Shown: piece by piece, positions 45,320 to 55,434 of the stretch
Layout of the letters: each line of letters starts with the position of its first letter
How positions within the stretch are numbered: the first letter of the stretch is position 1
Origin: Succinivibrio dextrinosolvens
GTDB lineage: Bacteria; Pseudomonadota; Gammaproteobacteria; Enterobacterales; Succinivibrionaceae
NCBI RefSeq assembly: GCF_011065405.1
Contig: NZ_CP047056.1
Location: forward strand, 952,747-1,016,746
DNA length: 64,000 nt
Direction: 5' to 3'
Notes under the pieces: generated by a model
Databases searched by the model: none
What the model saw: only the letters and a program-made list of their open reading frames with translations
What the model was told of the DNA's origin: nothing
Translations under genes and position numbers: made by a program

Positions 45320-45388
45320 ACTTGAACTCGTACTCCCGGAAGAACTACCCCCTCAAAGTAGCGTGTCTACCAATTTCACCACCTGGGC
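45304..45388 (-). tRNA. tRNA-Leu (anticodon GAG)
   Basis: An 85-base minus-strand tRNA: acceptor arms GCCCAGG/CCTGGGC with A at position 73 and an encoded CCA, D arm with GGTAGACAC, anticodon stem CTACT/GGTAG around loop TTGAGGG (anticodon GAG), a long variable arm (class II), and T loop GTTCAAGTC. The sequence closely parallels tRNA-Leu(GAG) of enterics. Confidence 0.95.
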
Positions 45389-45460
45389 ACAACAAGAAAT
45401 ATAATACCAAATTTTAAGAATTTGTAAAGATTTTATTTGTTAAAACTCAGTATGTTAAGT

Positions 45461-47725
45461 TTAATACTTATACTTCCTTTCATTTTCCTTTAAAAGTAGA
45501 TCTGTTTTACCTGTCAGAAGCTTCTTATAAATCACATCATATAAAAGCACATTCTGAACATACAGCCTGGTTTCCTTAAAAGGGATATTCTCGATAAACA
45601 TTGGAGTATCACGCTTCTTACCGTCTGCAGACTTCCATCTTGGAATTCTGTTAGGTCCGGCATTATAAGCAGCAGCGGCTAGAATTCTATTGTTGTCAAA
45701 TTTTGTCAACATATCTTTTAGATAAGCAGAGCCTAAACGAATATTATTTTCAGGAATAACCAAATCTCTAGGACCGTTATAATCCCAGTTGTTCTTTTTA
45801 GAAACAACTCTTGCTGTTTCAGGCATCAGCTGCATTAAACCAACAGCGCCAACAGGAGACTTTATATTAGGATTTAACATACTCTCCTGACGTGAAATAC
45901 CATACAGGAATGAAATAGGAACGTTGGTTACTGATGAGTATTTTTTATACAGATTTAAAAAGGCCTTAGGGAATCTGTAATCTAGAGCATCCCATCTCTT
46001 GCCTGCAATAACCGACATAATTGCATAATTAACGTTGCCAGTTGACAGAGCCCATTCTGCCATTACCAAAGCTTCATCATTAGAACCATGTTTAGCAACT
46101 TCATTCCATTCAATATTAGCATTGGCACTGTCCAGAGCTCTGAACTCAAAAAATCTGATAGCAGCCTTGTTGTGAGCCACAGTTGATGGCCACTTTGCTG
46201 ACTTCGAAAGACGCTGATGATTAAATGGAGGCTGTTGACCAAGTTCCTGAGCAGCAAGGAATCCAAAGAAGCTGCGGTCTTTTGCAACTTCCTTCATAAG
46301 AATAAGACTCTGATCCTTCTCCCCTATTTCATAAGCAGCTCTGGCCTTCCAGTATCTCCAGTTAATCTCTTTCTTATCATTCGGATTCAAATGATTATAT
46401 AAATCATAGACCACATTCCACTGAGCAAACCAGACTGCTTTTCTCATTCTCATGATCTTGATTTCATCTGTCCATTCAATTGCAGGAAGATGTTTATCTA
46501 CCCAGTTAACTTCATCCAGGGTTGAATTTCTGCCTAAAAAGCCTCTGGAAATGATCTGTATGATGTCCAGTCTCTCTGTTGGTGTAATATGGAATTTCTT
46601 ACAGAAATACTCAAAATGAGGATTAGCCTCCTCAGGTTTAAGATTGGCAAAACGTTTAAAAGCTAATACAGCAACACGATGAATATCATCTGAACCAGGT
46701 TCATATTCTTCATTAAGAATTCTTGAAGGATCATCATACAAAGCCATTGCCATGTTGATTCTATTCTTGAACTTTGAGTCATCTGAAAATTCTGCAGCCA
46801 GATTTCTAGTTGAATCAGCATATCTTCGCTGAATGTAAAGACGTTCAAACTTATCCATACGGTTGGTATCATTAAGATTACCGTTCTGCCCCCAAACGTA
46901 GATTAAACCAGAGCAGCCTGATGGATATGGCTTTAACTGCATATAGATTTTGTTTGCAAAAATCTGAGATGACATATCTGCCTGACCCAAGTGCCATCTT
47001 GCCTCATAGTAGCGACACTGAAGAGTCTGCTGGGAAGAATTCATTTCCATATTGTCATCAAATGGCTTCTTCTTTCCAATAAGCTCTGACACCTGCTTAT
47101 AGTTTCCGTGTCTAGCCAGAAAATCTATGTATTTGTTTTTAAGAATCTGACTTAATTCCTTATGATCATCACTTCTGATAAACTCAACGACCTTAGGATA
47201 TTTTGAAACATCCATGTTATTGGTCAGATTCCAGTAATCAATCCATATAGCCAGAGGATAATCCTCTAGATGGTTCTTCTTGATTCTTAAGGCCTCTGCA
47301 GTATCACCTTTCTTTGCCGCAGTTTCTGCATCCTGAAAATACTTTCGCTGGTTGATGAGCTTAGGGGTAGTTGCAAGCAAAGGATTCTCTGCAGTCAGAT
47401 CAACTACAGGTGCAACATAGGTCTGTCTAATCTCTTTTCTTTGAATAGGTTCCTTAAAATAGTTTTTATTACTCTTAGCTGGAGCCTTTTTCTGTGCGTT
47501 TGGTCTAGAGGATTTACTGGTTTTCTTGGTTTTAGTTGCTTTTGAACTTTTTGAATTTTTTGCAGAATTATTTTTTTTGCTTGAATTAGATTTATTTACT
47601 TTCTTCTGAGTCTGAGCAGATTTACTGCTATTAGTCTGAGAAGCATATGAACAGTTGAAATTAGCAGCAAGGAAACAGAAAGAGGTTCCTAGAAGTAGGG
47701 ATTTTACTATATTTGATAATTTCAT
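45461..47725 (-). CDS. slt: Soluble lytic murein transglycosylase Slt
   Basis: A 754-residue periplasmic enzyme that cleaves glycan strands to 1,6-anhydro-muropeptides. Signal peptide to NCSYA, then an unusual Ser/Lys/Asn/Thr-rich linker (about 30-95), a long alpha-superhelical (TPR-like) domain (about 125-560), and a C-terminal SLT domain with catalytic Glu in SRQESMLNPNIKSPVGAVGL and AAAYNAGPNRIP. The Lys/Ser linker is not typical of enteric Slt70 and may bind the wall or the envelope. Lone gene with its own terminator region. Confidence 0.92.
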   Translation of the reverse strand: MKLSNIVKSLLLGTSFCFLAANFNCSYASQTNSSKSAQTQKKVNKSNSSKKNNSAKNSKSSKATKTKKTSKSSRPNAQKKAPAKSNKNYFKEPIQRKEIRQTYVAPVVDLTAENPLLATTPKLINQRKYFQDAETAAKKGDTAEALRIKKNHLEDYPLAIWIDYWNLTNNMDVSKYPKVVEFIRSDDHKELSQILKNKYIDFLARHGNYKQVSELIGKKKPFDDNMEMNSSQQTLQCRYYEARWHLGQADMSSQIFANKIYMQLKPYPSGCSGLIYVWGQNGNLNDTNRMDKFERLYIQRRYADSTRNLAAEFSDDSKFKNRINMAMALYDDPSRILNEEYEPGSDDIHRVAVLAFKRFANLKPEEANPHFEYFCKKFHITPTERLDIIQIISRGFLGRNSTLDEVNWVDKHLPAIEWTDEIKIMRMRKAVWFAQWNVVYDLYNHLNPNDKKEINWRYWKARAAYEIGEKDQSLILMKEVAKDRSFFGFLAAQELGQQPPFNHQRLSKSAKWPSTVAHNKAAIRFFEFRALDSANANIEWNEVAKHGSNDEALVMAEWALSTGNVNYAIMSVIAGKRWDALDYRFPKAFLNLYKKYSSVTNVPISFLYGISRQESMLNPNIKSPVGAVGLMQLMPETARVVSKKNNWDYNGPRDLVIPENNIRLGSAYLKDMLTKFDNNRILAAAAYNAGPNRIPRWKSADGKKRDTPMFIENIPFKETRLYVQNVLLYDVIYKKLLTGKTDLLLKENERKYKY

Positions 47726-47732
47726 AAAAAAA

Positions 47733-47788
47733 CCAGCTTAACTTTGTACAGTAACTGTATCATTATACAAAGTTAGAGCCGGTTTTTA
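47733..47788. terminator. Bidirectional terminator between slt and the NSS genes
   Basis: A long imperfect stem AACCGGCTCTAACTTTGTA / TACAAAGTTAAGCTGGTT, with T-runs on both strands. On the minus strand it ends the transporter cluster. Confidence 0.7.
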
Positions 47789-47824
47789 AGAAAAACTTGT
47801 CGCAATTTATAGAAAATTCAACAA

Positions 47825-49210
47825 TTAGAACAGATTAATGTTAAATACCTTTAAATATCCTATAAACAGAATCACGGCAATAGCAGTTGTTAGAACATAT
47901 CTGTAGTAAACAAACAGTTTCTCTGAAATTTTGTAGCCGATACCGGTATTACACTCTTTAATATATTTCTCCCATTTCATACCACGCTTTGAGGTAATGA
48001 ACAGAACAAATACTAAAGAACCAATAGGCAGTACATTTGATGAAATCAGGAAGTCACAGAAATCTGTAATACCAGTGCCGTTTCCTAGGATTGAAACATT
48101 TGAAAGAACATTGAAACCTAATACAGGGAGAATAGCTAATAGCAGAATAACTAAAAAGTTAACCAGAACTGCCTTCCTTCTTCTAACGTTAAACATTTCT
48201 AAGTTTGCAGCAATAATATTCTCAAACACTGCAATCAGTGTTGACACAGCCGCAATCAGCATAAACAGGAAGAACAGAGTTCCCCACATTGATCCCAGGT
48301 ACATATTTGAAAAGACTGTTGTCATGGAAACAAACAGCAGATTAGGACCAGCATCAGGATTGATCCCGTAAGTAAAACAAGCTGGGAAGATAACAAAGCC
48401 AGATAAAAGAGCAATTGCAGTATCAAGTCCTGCAATAAATAAGGCCTCGTTTAACAGGCAGTGACGGTTTGACATGTAGCTACCGAATATTGCTATACCG
48501 CCCATACCTGTAGATAAAGTAAAGAAAGCCTGTCCCATTGCAGCCCATATAGCTTCACCAAAATTATTCTCAAGTTTGGATAAATCAGGTTTTAAGTAGA
48601 AAGAAATACCATCAGCAAAACCAGACATGGTGCAGGTGCGAACAGCCATGAATACAAGAAGAATAATCAGCATCATCATTAAAGGCTTGGTATATCTCTC
48701 AACACCTTTAACCAGACCTAAAGCCACAATCATAAATGAGAAAGCAACAACTGCAGCCATACACATATACAGAGTAACAGGATCTGCAAGAAGTGAAACG
48801 AACCCCTCAAGAGCAACATCCTTTGGCAGATTTGACTCAACGGTACCGAAAGCAAACTTAAGGAAATAGTAAAGCATCCATCCGGTAATAATTCCATAGA
48901 AAGACATCAGAATATAGTTACCAGCAAGCTGCCACCATTTATTAACATGCCATTTGGTACCAGGCTCCTCTAGTTTTTCATAGCATTTTGCTATTGAAGA
49001 TCTTGATGCTCTACCTATTGCAAGTTCAACAGTTAAAAGAGGAATACCCATTGCCAAAAGGAAGATCAGATAAATCAGTACAAAAATAGCTCCACCATAC
49101 TGACCTGTAATATAAGGGAATCTCCAGACATTACCAATACCGACAGCACATCCTGCTGCAATCAAAATAAAACCAAGTCTGGTTTTAAACTGTTCTCTTT
49201 TCTCGTTCAT
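47825..49210 (-). CDS. NSS-family Na+-dependent transporter, paralogue 1
   Basis: A 461-residue neurotransmitter:sodium-symporter-family protein, 11-12 TM helices. TM1 has GNVWRFPYITGQYGGA (sodium and substrate site). TM6 and TM8 are AMGQAFFTLSTGMGGI and MLIAAVSTLIAVFENIIA. Bacterial homologues (LeuT, TnaT, MhsT) import amino acids. It is the last of three tandem paralogues and is about two-thirds identical by eye to paralogue 2 in the conserved regions. Substrate unknown. Confidence 0.9.
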   Translation of the reverse strand: MNEKREQFKTRLGFILIAAGCAVGIGNVWRFPYITGQYGGAIFVLIYLIFLLAMGIPLLTVELAIGRASRSSIAKCYEKLEEPGTKWHVNKWWQLAGNYILMSFYGIITGWMLYYFLKFAFGTVESNLPKDVALEGFVSLLADPVTLYMCMAAVVAFSFMIVALGLVKGVERYTKPLMMMLIILLVFMAVRTCTMSGFADGISFYLKPDLSKLENNFGEAIWAAMGQAFFTLSTGMGGIAIFGSYMSNRHCLLNEALFIAGLDTAIALLSGFVIFPACFTYGINPDAGPNLLFVSMTTVFSNMYLGSMWGTLFFLFMLIAAVSTLIAVFENIIAANLEMFNVRRRKAVLVNFLVILLLAILPVLGFNVLSNVSILGNGTGITDFCDFLISSNVLPIGSLVFVLFITSKRGMKWEKYIKECNTGIGYKISEKLFVYYRYVLTTAIAVILFIGYLKVFNINLF

Positions 49211-49240
49211 TCGATTATCCTAAATCTAAAAATTTTTCTA

Positions 49241-50629
49241 TTATGCTCTTCCAAAAATCTTATAGTAACCAACGGCCAGCACAATGATAACCATGGTTGT
49301 CAGAATATATTTATAGTAGAAATACAATGCTGTTGGCATTGAAAAGCCTTTTCCGACATTGCACTGGTCAATGTATCTCTTCCACTGCATGCCACTCTTG
49401 GAGCAGATGAACAGCACAAACACAATTGAACCGATAGGAAGAATATTGTTAGAGACCAGGAAGTCAAAGAAATCAAGAATACCGGTATTGGAACCAATAA
49501 TATGGACATCTGATAAAACATTGAAGCCAAGCATTGGCAGTAAGCTTAAGGCGATAATAACCACAAAATTGATAACCACAGCTTTGATTCTACTCCATTT
49601 GAACAGTTCTATGCAGCCAGCAATAGAGCTTTCAAACACGGCAATCATGGTTGAAACAGCTGCAATCAGCATGAACAGGAAGAACAGACTTCCCCAAATG
49701 TTTCCAAAGGTCATATTTGAGAAAACGACTGTCATGGTTATGAACAGCAGATTAGGACCAGCATCTGGATTAATGCCGTAAGTAAAACAAGCAGGAAAGA
49801 TTACGAAACCAGATAATAAGGCAATGATAGTATCAAAGGTTGCAATAAATACGGCCTCATTCAGAATCTTGTGACGTTCTGACATATAGCTACCAAAAAT
49901 TGCAATTGCACCGAAACCAACAGATAAGGTAAAGAAAGCCTGCCCCATTGCAGCCCAGATTGCCTCACCAATATTGTTCTCAAACTTCTCAAAGTCTGGT
50001 TTCAGATAGAACTTGATTCCCTCTGAAAATCCATCTAAGGTAAAGGATCGGCAGGCCATAAAGAACAACAGCAGAGTCAGCACAATCATCAAAGGCTTGG
50101 TAAAACGCTCAACACCTTTTATGACTCCCATGGCAACAATAGTAAAAGAGAAAAGAACTGTGATAAAAACACAAAGGAACATAGTCTCGGGATTGCCAAG
50201 AAGCTCACCGAAATTCTGCCCAGCTGTTTCTCTGGTCATGCCTGGGGTAATATTGCCTGAGACAAAGTTACAGAAATAGAAAAGCATCCATCCTGCTACA
50301 ACAACATAGAAAGCCATCAGGATGTAATTACCTGAAAACTGCCACCATTTGTTGAAATGCCAGTGAGATCCAGGCTGTTCAAGTCTTTCATAACAGTAAG
50401 CCATTGAACTTCTTGAAGCTCTACCAATAGCAAGCTCAACCGTAAGTAAAGGAATACCTACAGAAAGCAGGAAAAACAGATATAAAAGAACAAAATACGC
50501 ACCACCGTACTGACCTACAATGTATGGAAATCTCCAAACATTACCAATACCCACAGCACAACCTGCGGCAATCAGAAGGAAGCCTAGTCTTGTTCTAAAT
50601 ACTTCCCTAGTTCTTACCTTAGTACTCAT
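49241..50629 (-). CDS. NSS-family Na+-dependent transporter, paralogue 2
   Basis: A 462-residue NSS symporter. Core motifs are almost those of paralogue 1 (GNVWRFPYIVGQYGGA, AMGQAFFTLSVGFGAI) with differences in the TM3 and TM6 loops that line the substrate site, consistent with divergence of specificity after duplication. The gap to paralogue 1 is 30 bp and to paralogue 3 is 22 bp, so the three form one operon. Confidence 0.9.
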   Translation of the reverse strand: MSTKVRTREVFRTRLGFLLIAAGCAVGIGNVWRFPYIVGQYGGAYFVLLYLFFLLSVGIPLLTVELAIGRASRSSMAYCYERLEQPGSHWHFNKWWQFSGNYILMAFYVVVAGWMLFYFCNFVSGNITPGMTRETAGQNFGELLGNPETMFLCVFITVLFSFTIVAMGVIKGVERFTKPLMIVLTLLLFFMACRSFTLDGFSEGIKFYLKPDFEKFENNIGEAIWAAMGQAFFTLSVGFGAIAIFGSYMSERHKILNEAVFIATFDTIIALLSGFVIFPACFTYGINPDAGPNLLFITMTVVFSNMTFGNIWGSLFFLFMLIAAVSTMIAVFESSIAGCIELFKWSRIKAVVINFVVIIALSLLPMLGFNVLSDVHIIGSNTGILDFFDFLVSNNILPIGSIVFVLFICSKSGMQWKRYIDQCNVGKGFSMPTALYFYYKYILTTMVIIVLAVGYYKIFGRA

Positions 50630-50651
50630 AGAATTATGTTTCTCGTTATTA

Positions 50652-52043
50652 TTATTTATTAAAAACTGATATATAGCCTTGAATTAAAAGGAAAACAACA
50701 ATTAAAGGCAATACATATTTGAAATAGAACTTAAATTTATTGGTTAATTTAAATCCCGACCCCTTATTGGTCTCCTTTAAATATTTATCAAATCCCCAAC
50801 CATAATTCCATGAGACGTATAAAACGTAGATTATTGCACCAATTTGGAGAATATTCTGAGAAAGAATAAAATCATACAAATCAAGAATTACTGTTCCTTC
50901 TCCTAGAGGATGTACATCTGACAATACATTAAATCCGAGGATTACAGGTAAGGACAGAACAAGAATCACAATACAGTTGTAAACAACTGCTTTCTTTCTT
51001 GAAATGCTGAAAACATCAATGCTGATACCGACAATATTTTCGAACACAGCGATCAGTGTTGAAACAGCAGCAAATAGCATAAAGATAAAGAAGATACTTC
51101 CCCAGATCTGGCCTGCAGCCATATTTGAGAAAACAGAAACCAGAGTAACAAAAATCAGCCCAGGGCCCTGTCCTGGTTCAACTGAGTAGCTAAAGCAGGC
51201 AGGGAAAATAATGATACCAGCTAAAATTGCCACTATGGTATCTAAAAGAGTAATCACGGTTGCTTCATAGGTTATAGACTTATTAGAGTTCATATATGAA
51301 CCAAAAATCTGTAGAGAACCGATGCCTAAACCTAAGGTAAAGAAAGCCTGACCAAGTGCGGCATACAATACCTCATAAAGATTCTGTGATGAGATCTTTG
51401 AAAAATCAGGCATTAAGTAAAATTCTAAGCCCTTTTCAAATCCTGGTAGAAAAAAAGATCTTGCGGAAAGGAAAATCAGCAGCATAAACAGCAAAACCAT
51501 CATTGGTTTGGTTATACGCTCAACTCCGTTTCTAACACCGCATGCACATACAGAGAAGCCAACCACAGTAACAATGACAGTACAGATTATCTGAGTAACA
51601 GGATCTGCAAGCATTCCCCCGAAAATGGCGCCTGAATCAGCCTGGCTCATAGGAGAAGAAGTAAACTCACCTAACAGCATTTTTGAGGAGTAATAAAACA
51701 TCCATCCTGTAACCATGGTATAGAAAGCCATCAGGATATAATTACCCGTGATCATGAAATATTTGCAGATATACCATTTTTTGTTAGGAGTCAGAATTTC
51801 AAAAGAACGACCAATAGATCTTCTTGAAGCTCTACCAACTGAAAGCTCAATTGTTACAAGAGGAATTCCCAGCAGAATCAGGAATGCAATATAGATAAGT
51901 ACAAATAAAGCGCCGCCATACTGACCAGTGATATAAGGGAAACGCCATACATTTCCAAGACCGATTGAACATCCTGCAGCGATCAGAAGGAAACCAAGTC
52001 TGGAAGTAAACTGTTCTCTGTTATTGTTTTGCGTACTTGTCAT
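50652..52043 (-). CDS. NSS-family Na+-dependent transporter, paralogue 3
   Basis: A 463-residue NSS symporter, the most divergent of the three (GNVWRFPYITGQYGGALF, ALGQAFFTLGLGIGSLQIFG). I use the ATG at 52043 because the longer in-frame start at 52091 lies upstream of the pnp terminator, whose hairpin would then be inside the coding sequence. First gene of the transporter cluster, 70 bp from pnp. It may depend on a promoter hidden in the short region after the terminator or on readthrough from pnp. Confidence 0.88.
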   Translation of the reverse strand: MTSTQNNNREQFTSRLGFLLIAAGCSIGLGNVWRFPYITGQYGGALFVLIYIAFLILLGIPLVTIELSVGRASRRSIGRSFEILTPNKKWYICKYFMITGNYILMAFYTMVTGWMFYYSSKMLLGEFTSSPMSQADSGAIFGGMLADPVTQIICTVIVTVVGFSVCACGVRNGVERITKPMMVLLFMLLIFLSARSFFLPGFEKGLEFYLMPDFSKISSQNLYEVLYAALGQAFFTLGLGIGSLQIFGSYMNSNKSITYEATVITLLDTIVAILAGIIIFPACFSYSVEPGQGPGLIFVTLVSVFSNMAAGQIWGSIFFIFMLFAAVSTLIAVFENIVGISIDVFSISRKKAVVYNCIVILVLSLPVILGFNVLSDVHPLGEGTVILDLYDFILSQNILQIGAIIYVLYVSWNYGWGFDKYLKETNKGSGFKLTNKFKFYFKYVLPLIVVFLLIQGYISVFNK

Positions 52044-52054
52044 TTTTTTTCTCA

Positions 52055-52084
52055 CAAAAAAGGCCCGTATTTTTAACGAGCCTT
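52055..52084 (-). terminator. pnp terminator
   Basis: AAGGCTCGT / ACGGGCCTT (minus strand, one G-U pair) with a 7-base loop followed by TTTTT. 30 bp after the pnp stop. Confidence 0.8.
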
Positions 52085-52113
52085 GTTTCATTTAACATAG
52101 CACAAGCAGAAGA

Positions 52114-54369
52114 TTATTCTTCGCGAGGGCTATTCTCATATGGATTTGGCAAATCCTCAGATGAGGCCTGAACATAAGTGTTCTCTGTTGGCTCAGCATC
52201 TTCATCCAAATCAACTTCTGGAGCTGAATCCTGTTCTGTCTTCTGCTCATCAGCTTCAGTCTTTGCATTCTCAGCTTCAGTTAATGCCTTGATTGATAAG
52301 CGGATTCTTCCGGTATTATCAATATCCAGAACACGAACACGAACTTCATCACCAACACATAGATAATCATTTACATTCTCTACACGCTCTTCGGTGATCT
52401 GAGAAATGTGTACAAGACCATCTCTGCCTGGAAGAATGTTAACAAAAGCACCGAAATCAGTGATTCTTACAACTTTTCCATCATAATCCTGACCAACTTC
52501 AACTTCAACTAAAAGATCATTAATGCGCTTAATTGCAGCATCAGCAGAAGCTAAGGAAGAAGCAGAAATCTTTACAGTACCATCATCATCGATATCAATC
52601 TGTGAATTGGTATCTGCCTGAATTGAACGTACGTTAAAACCACCCTTGCCGATAACTTCCTTAACCTTGTTTGCAGGAACCTTGATGGTTACTACACGTG
52701 GAGCATAAGGAGAAAGAGTTTCACGAGGACCAGGAATTGCCTTCTGCATTACATTCAGTAAGTGAATTCTTGCAGCATGAGCATCAGTTAATGCATTCTG
52801 CATGATTTCACGGGTAATACCGTCTGTCTTGATATCCATCTGTAGAGCGGTAACACCGTCACGGGTGCCGGCTACCTTGAAGTCCATATCACCTAAATGG
52901 TCTTCATCACCCATAATATCAGTCAGAATTGCAACTCTGTCATCTTCTTTAACAAGACCCATTGCAATACCGGCAACAGGAGCCTTGATAGGTACACCAG
53001 CATCCATCAATGCTAGACATCCTGAGCATACAGATGCCATTGAAGATGAACCGTTTGACTCAGTAATTTCTGAAACGACACGGATTGAATATGGGAACTT
53101 CTCCATCTCTGGAAGCACTGCCTTTAAAGCTCTCTTGGCAAGACGACCGTGACCGATTTCACGACGCTTTGGAGAACCGATAAGACCAATCTCACCAACA
53201 CAGTATGGAGGGAAATTATAGTGAAGAATAAATCTGTCTGAACGAACACCTGACATATCTTCAAAAGTCTGAGCATCTCTCTCAGAACCTAAAGTACAGG
53301 TACCAATAGACTGAGTTTCACCACGGGTGAATAATGCAGAACCGTGAACACGTGGAAGAATACCAGTTGCAATGGTAATTGGACGAATCATTCTTAAGGT
53401 ACGACCATCGATACGCTTTTCACCTGAAAGGATTCTCTCACGGACAATATTACGCTCTAATTCAAAGAAAATCTTAGCGATTTCATTGTCTTTCTCAGCC
53501 CACTCTTCGTGCTCTGCCTTTAGTTTCTCAGTTGTATTCTTCTGAATTTCAGCAAGCTTATCCTGACGCTCTAACTTATCTACGATTCTGAAAGCATCAC
53601 CTACAGCCTGCTCTGCATCAGCCTTAACAGCCTCGATTAAAGCGGTGTTCTCCTCTGGCTTTACCCAATCCCAGACAGGACGGTTAACCTTCTTGGCAAA
53701 CTCTTCAATCTCTTTGATTACAACCTGCTGCTGCTCATGACCGTACATAACAGCACCAAGCATTACTGACTCTGGCAAGCAGTTAGCCTCAGACTCTACC
53801 ATCACTACAGCTTTCTCTGAACCTGCAACAACAAGATCAAGATCTGAAACCTTTGACTCTGAAGTTAATGGGTTTAAAACATACTGACCATCAATATAAC
53901 CTACACGAGCTGCACCCAAAGGACCATTCCATGGGAGACCGGATGAAGCTAATGCTGCTGAAGCGGCAATAATAGAAATGATGTCTGTAGGAATTTCAGG
54001 ATTTGCTGACATAACAGTAACAACAACCTGAACCTCGTTTACGAAACCATCTGGGAATAATGGACGTAATGGACGGTCGATAAGACGAGAAATCAGGGTT
54101 TCACCTTCTGTTGCACGGCCTTCTCTACGGAAGAAACTTACAGGAATTTTTCCTGCTGCATAAGAACGTTCCTGATAATTAACTGTTAGAGGGAAGAAAT
54201 CTCTACCTTCAACTTCTTCTTTTCGGTTGCATACTACAGTAGCAAATACGGTAGTATCGTCCATTGATGCCATAACAGCAGAATCTGTCTGACGACCAAT
54301 TGCTCCAGTTTCTAATGTAATAGTATGACGACCATATTTAAAGGTGTGAACTATTGGCTTTAAATTCAT
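52114..54369 (-). CDS. pnp: Polyribonucleotide nucleotidyltransferase PNPase
   Basis: A 751-residue phosphorolytic 3'-5' exoribonuclease. Two RNase PH domains (about 1-230 and 310-545; second with [13 protein letters not shown] and [13 protein letters not shown]), a KH domain ([20 protein letters not shown]) and an S1 domain ([21 protein letters not shown]). An acidic C-terminal tail (about 700-751) follows. GGAGA precedes the ATG. It degrades mRNA in the cytoplasm and in a degradosome. Confidence 0.96.
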   Translation of the reverse strand: MNLKPIVHTFKYGRHTITLETGAIGRQTDSAVMASMDDTTVFATVVCNRKEEVEGRDFFPLTVNYQERSYAAGKIPVSFFRREGRATEGETLISRLIDRPLRPLFPDGFVNEVQVVVTVMSANPEIPTDIISIIAASAALASSGLPWNGPLGAARVGYIDGQYVLNPLTSESKVSDLDLVVAGSEKAVVMVESEANCLPESVMLGAVMYGHEQQQVVIKEIEEFAKKVNRPVWDWVKPEENTALIEAVKADAEQAVGDAFRIVDKLERQDKLAEIQKNTTEKLKAEHEEWAEKDNEIAKIFFELERNIVRERILSGEKRIDGRTLRMIRPITIATGILPRVHGSALFTRGETQSIGTCTLGSERDAQTFEDMSGVRSDRFILHYNFPPYCVGEIGLIGSPKRREIGHGRLAKRALKAVLPEMEKFPYSIRVVSEITESNGSSSMASVCSGCLALMDAGVPIKAPVAGIAMGLVKEDDRVAILTDIMGDEDHLGDMDFKVAGTRDGVTALQMDIKTDGITREIMQNALTDAHAARIHLLNVMQKAIPGPRETLSPYAPRVVTIKVPANKVKEVIGKGGFNVRSIQADTNSQIDIDDDGTVKISASSLASADAAIKRINDLLVEVEVGQDYDGKVVRITDFGAFVNILPGRDGLVHISQITEERVENVNDYLCVGDEVRVRVLDIDNTGRIRLSIKALTEAENAKTEADEQKTEQDSAPEVDLDEDAEPTENTYVQASSEDLPNPYENSPREE

Positions 54370-54951
54370 CGATTATTATCTCCACTTTTTTCCCACTTTT
54401 GTTTGCCTCTTTCGTGGGAATTCACTTTATCACTACCAGATGCGGATACCCTTTTTTCTTCTTTTACTTACCTAAAAAAGGGAAAGCCTCATATTCCAAC
54501 AGTGTTACAAAAAAGCTGAAACTAGTTTCAGCATATCCTCAAGGATAAAGACTCATCCTTAAAAAATTTCTTTTTACTCTAAACGGTAAAACAAACTGAT
54601 TGCCAAGCTCAAAAATCAAAGATCTTTATTACTTTCACTTTGTATTAACAAGCAAGTTTATCTGCAATATTATCACACAGATACATTTTCAAATTCTTGC
54701 TTTTGATAATGTTTTTGTAAGTTTTGAGATCTTTCTCGCGACTGAAAAAGGAATTTCTGCGGATTGAAGAATAAAGTAAACAAATAAACTGCTACAAATC
54801 CAAATATCCACTCACCTGTTAAAAAACAGAACCAATGAATTTAGCAAAAGAACTGTAAATCAAAAAAGATCTACTGCAGAAAAGAACTGCAAAAAAAAGA
54901 AATGAAACATAAAATTCGGGCGGCACCAAAGCCGCCCTTCTCTGACGCTAA
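54370..54951. other. pnp leader and rpsO-pnp intergenic region
   Basis: About 580 bp without a supported gene. On the minus strand the pnp leader contains a perfect 18 bp palindrome, GCTGAAACTAGTTTCAGC (about 54517-54534), and a paired CCCTTTTTT/AAAAAAGGG (54448-54482). Hairpins here in enteric relatives are RNase III targets for pnp autoregulation. That role is an inference. Confidence 0.5.
54918..54937 (-). terminator. rpsO terminator
   Basis: GGGCGGC-TTTGGT-GCCGCCC on the minus strand followed by GAATTTTATG. The strong stem and short T-run permit partial readthrough to pnp. Confidence 0.75.
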
Positions 54952-55218
54952 TTAGCGACGGAGACCTAACTTCTCAACGATTGCGCTGTAACGTGCAAGG
55001 TCTGAAGTCTTTAAGTAGTCAAGAAGCTTACGACGCTGAGCAACTAAACGTAGTAGGCCGCGACGGCTGTGGTGATCCTTCTTGTGAGTCTCAAAGTGAG
55101 GCTGCAGGTCAGAAATTCTTGCAGATAGTAATGCAATCTGAACCTCTGGATAACCAGTGTCCTGTGGGTTACGACCAAACTCAGCAACGATTTTTGCCTT
55201 ATCTTCTACTGTTAACAT
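54952..55218 (-). CDS. rpsO: 30S ribosomal protein S15
   Basis: An 88-residue four-helix ribosomal protein that binds the central domain of 16S r[41 protein letters not shown] and [16 protein letters not shown] are canonical. Standard rpsO-pnp order and direction. Confidence 0.97.
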   Translation of the reverse strand: MLTVEDKAKIVAEFGRNPQDTGYPEVQIALLSARISDLQPHFETHKKDHHSRRGLLRLVAQRRKLLDYLKTSDLARYSAIVEKLGLRR

Positions 55219-55363
55219 AATATATATGCTCCATATTTTGTGAAAAATTAAACTTCCATACCGATCACAAACTCAGTTGAAAGCGGGCTCATTCTATCAT
55301 AAAAGATAAAATCTTTATACAAATTTAGCTTTATATTTTACAAGAAATAAAAAAAGATTTAAG

Positions 55364-55425
55364 AAAAACTCTTTATAATTGATTTATAAAGAGTTTTATA
55401 CCTCGCAATTAAAGCTGCGAGGTAT
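55364..55425 (-). terminator. Tandem hairpins ending the xylose operon
   Basis: Two stem-loops in series after the lacI-type gene: ATACCTCGCA/TGCGAGGTAT (55398-55425), then AAAACTCTTTATA/TATAAAGAGTTTT (55365-55397), ending in TTTTTCTT on the minus strand. Confidence 0.75.
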
Positions 55426-55434
55426 AAAAACAGA

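Noticed and set aside
50652-52091. Longer start for the third NSS transporter
   Set aside because: It would place the pnp terminator inside the gene. The ATG at 52043 follows the terminator and matches paralogue length.
53000-53152. Plus-strand frame opposite pnp
   Set aside because: Shadow of the highly conserved pnp reading frame, without start context.
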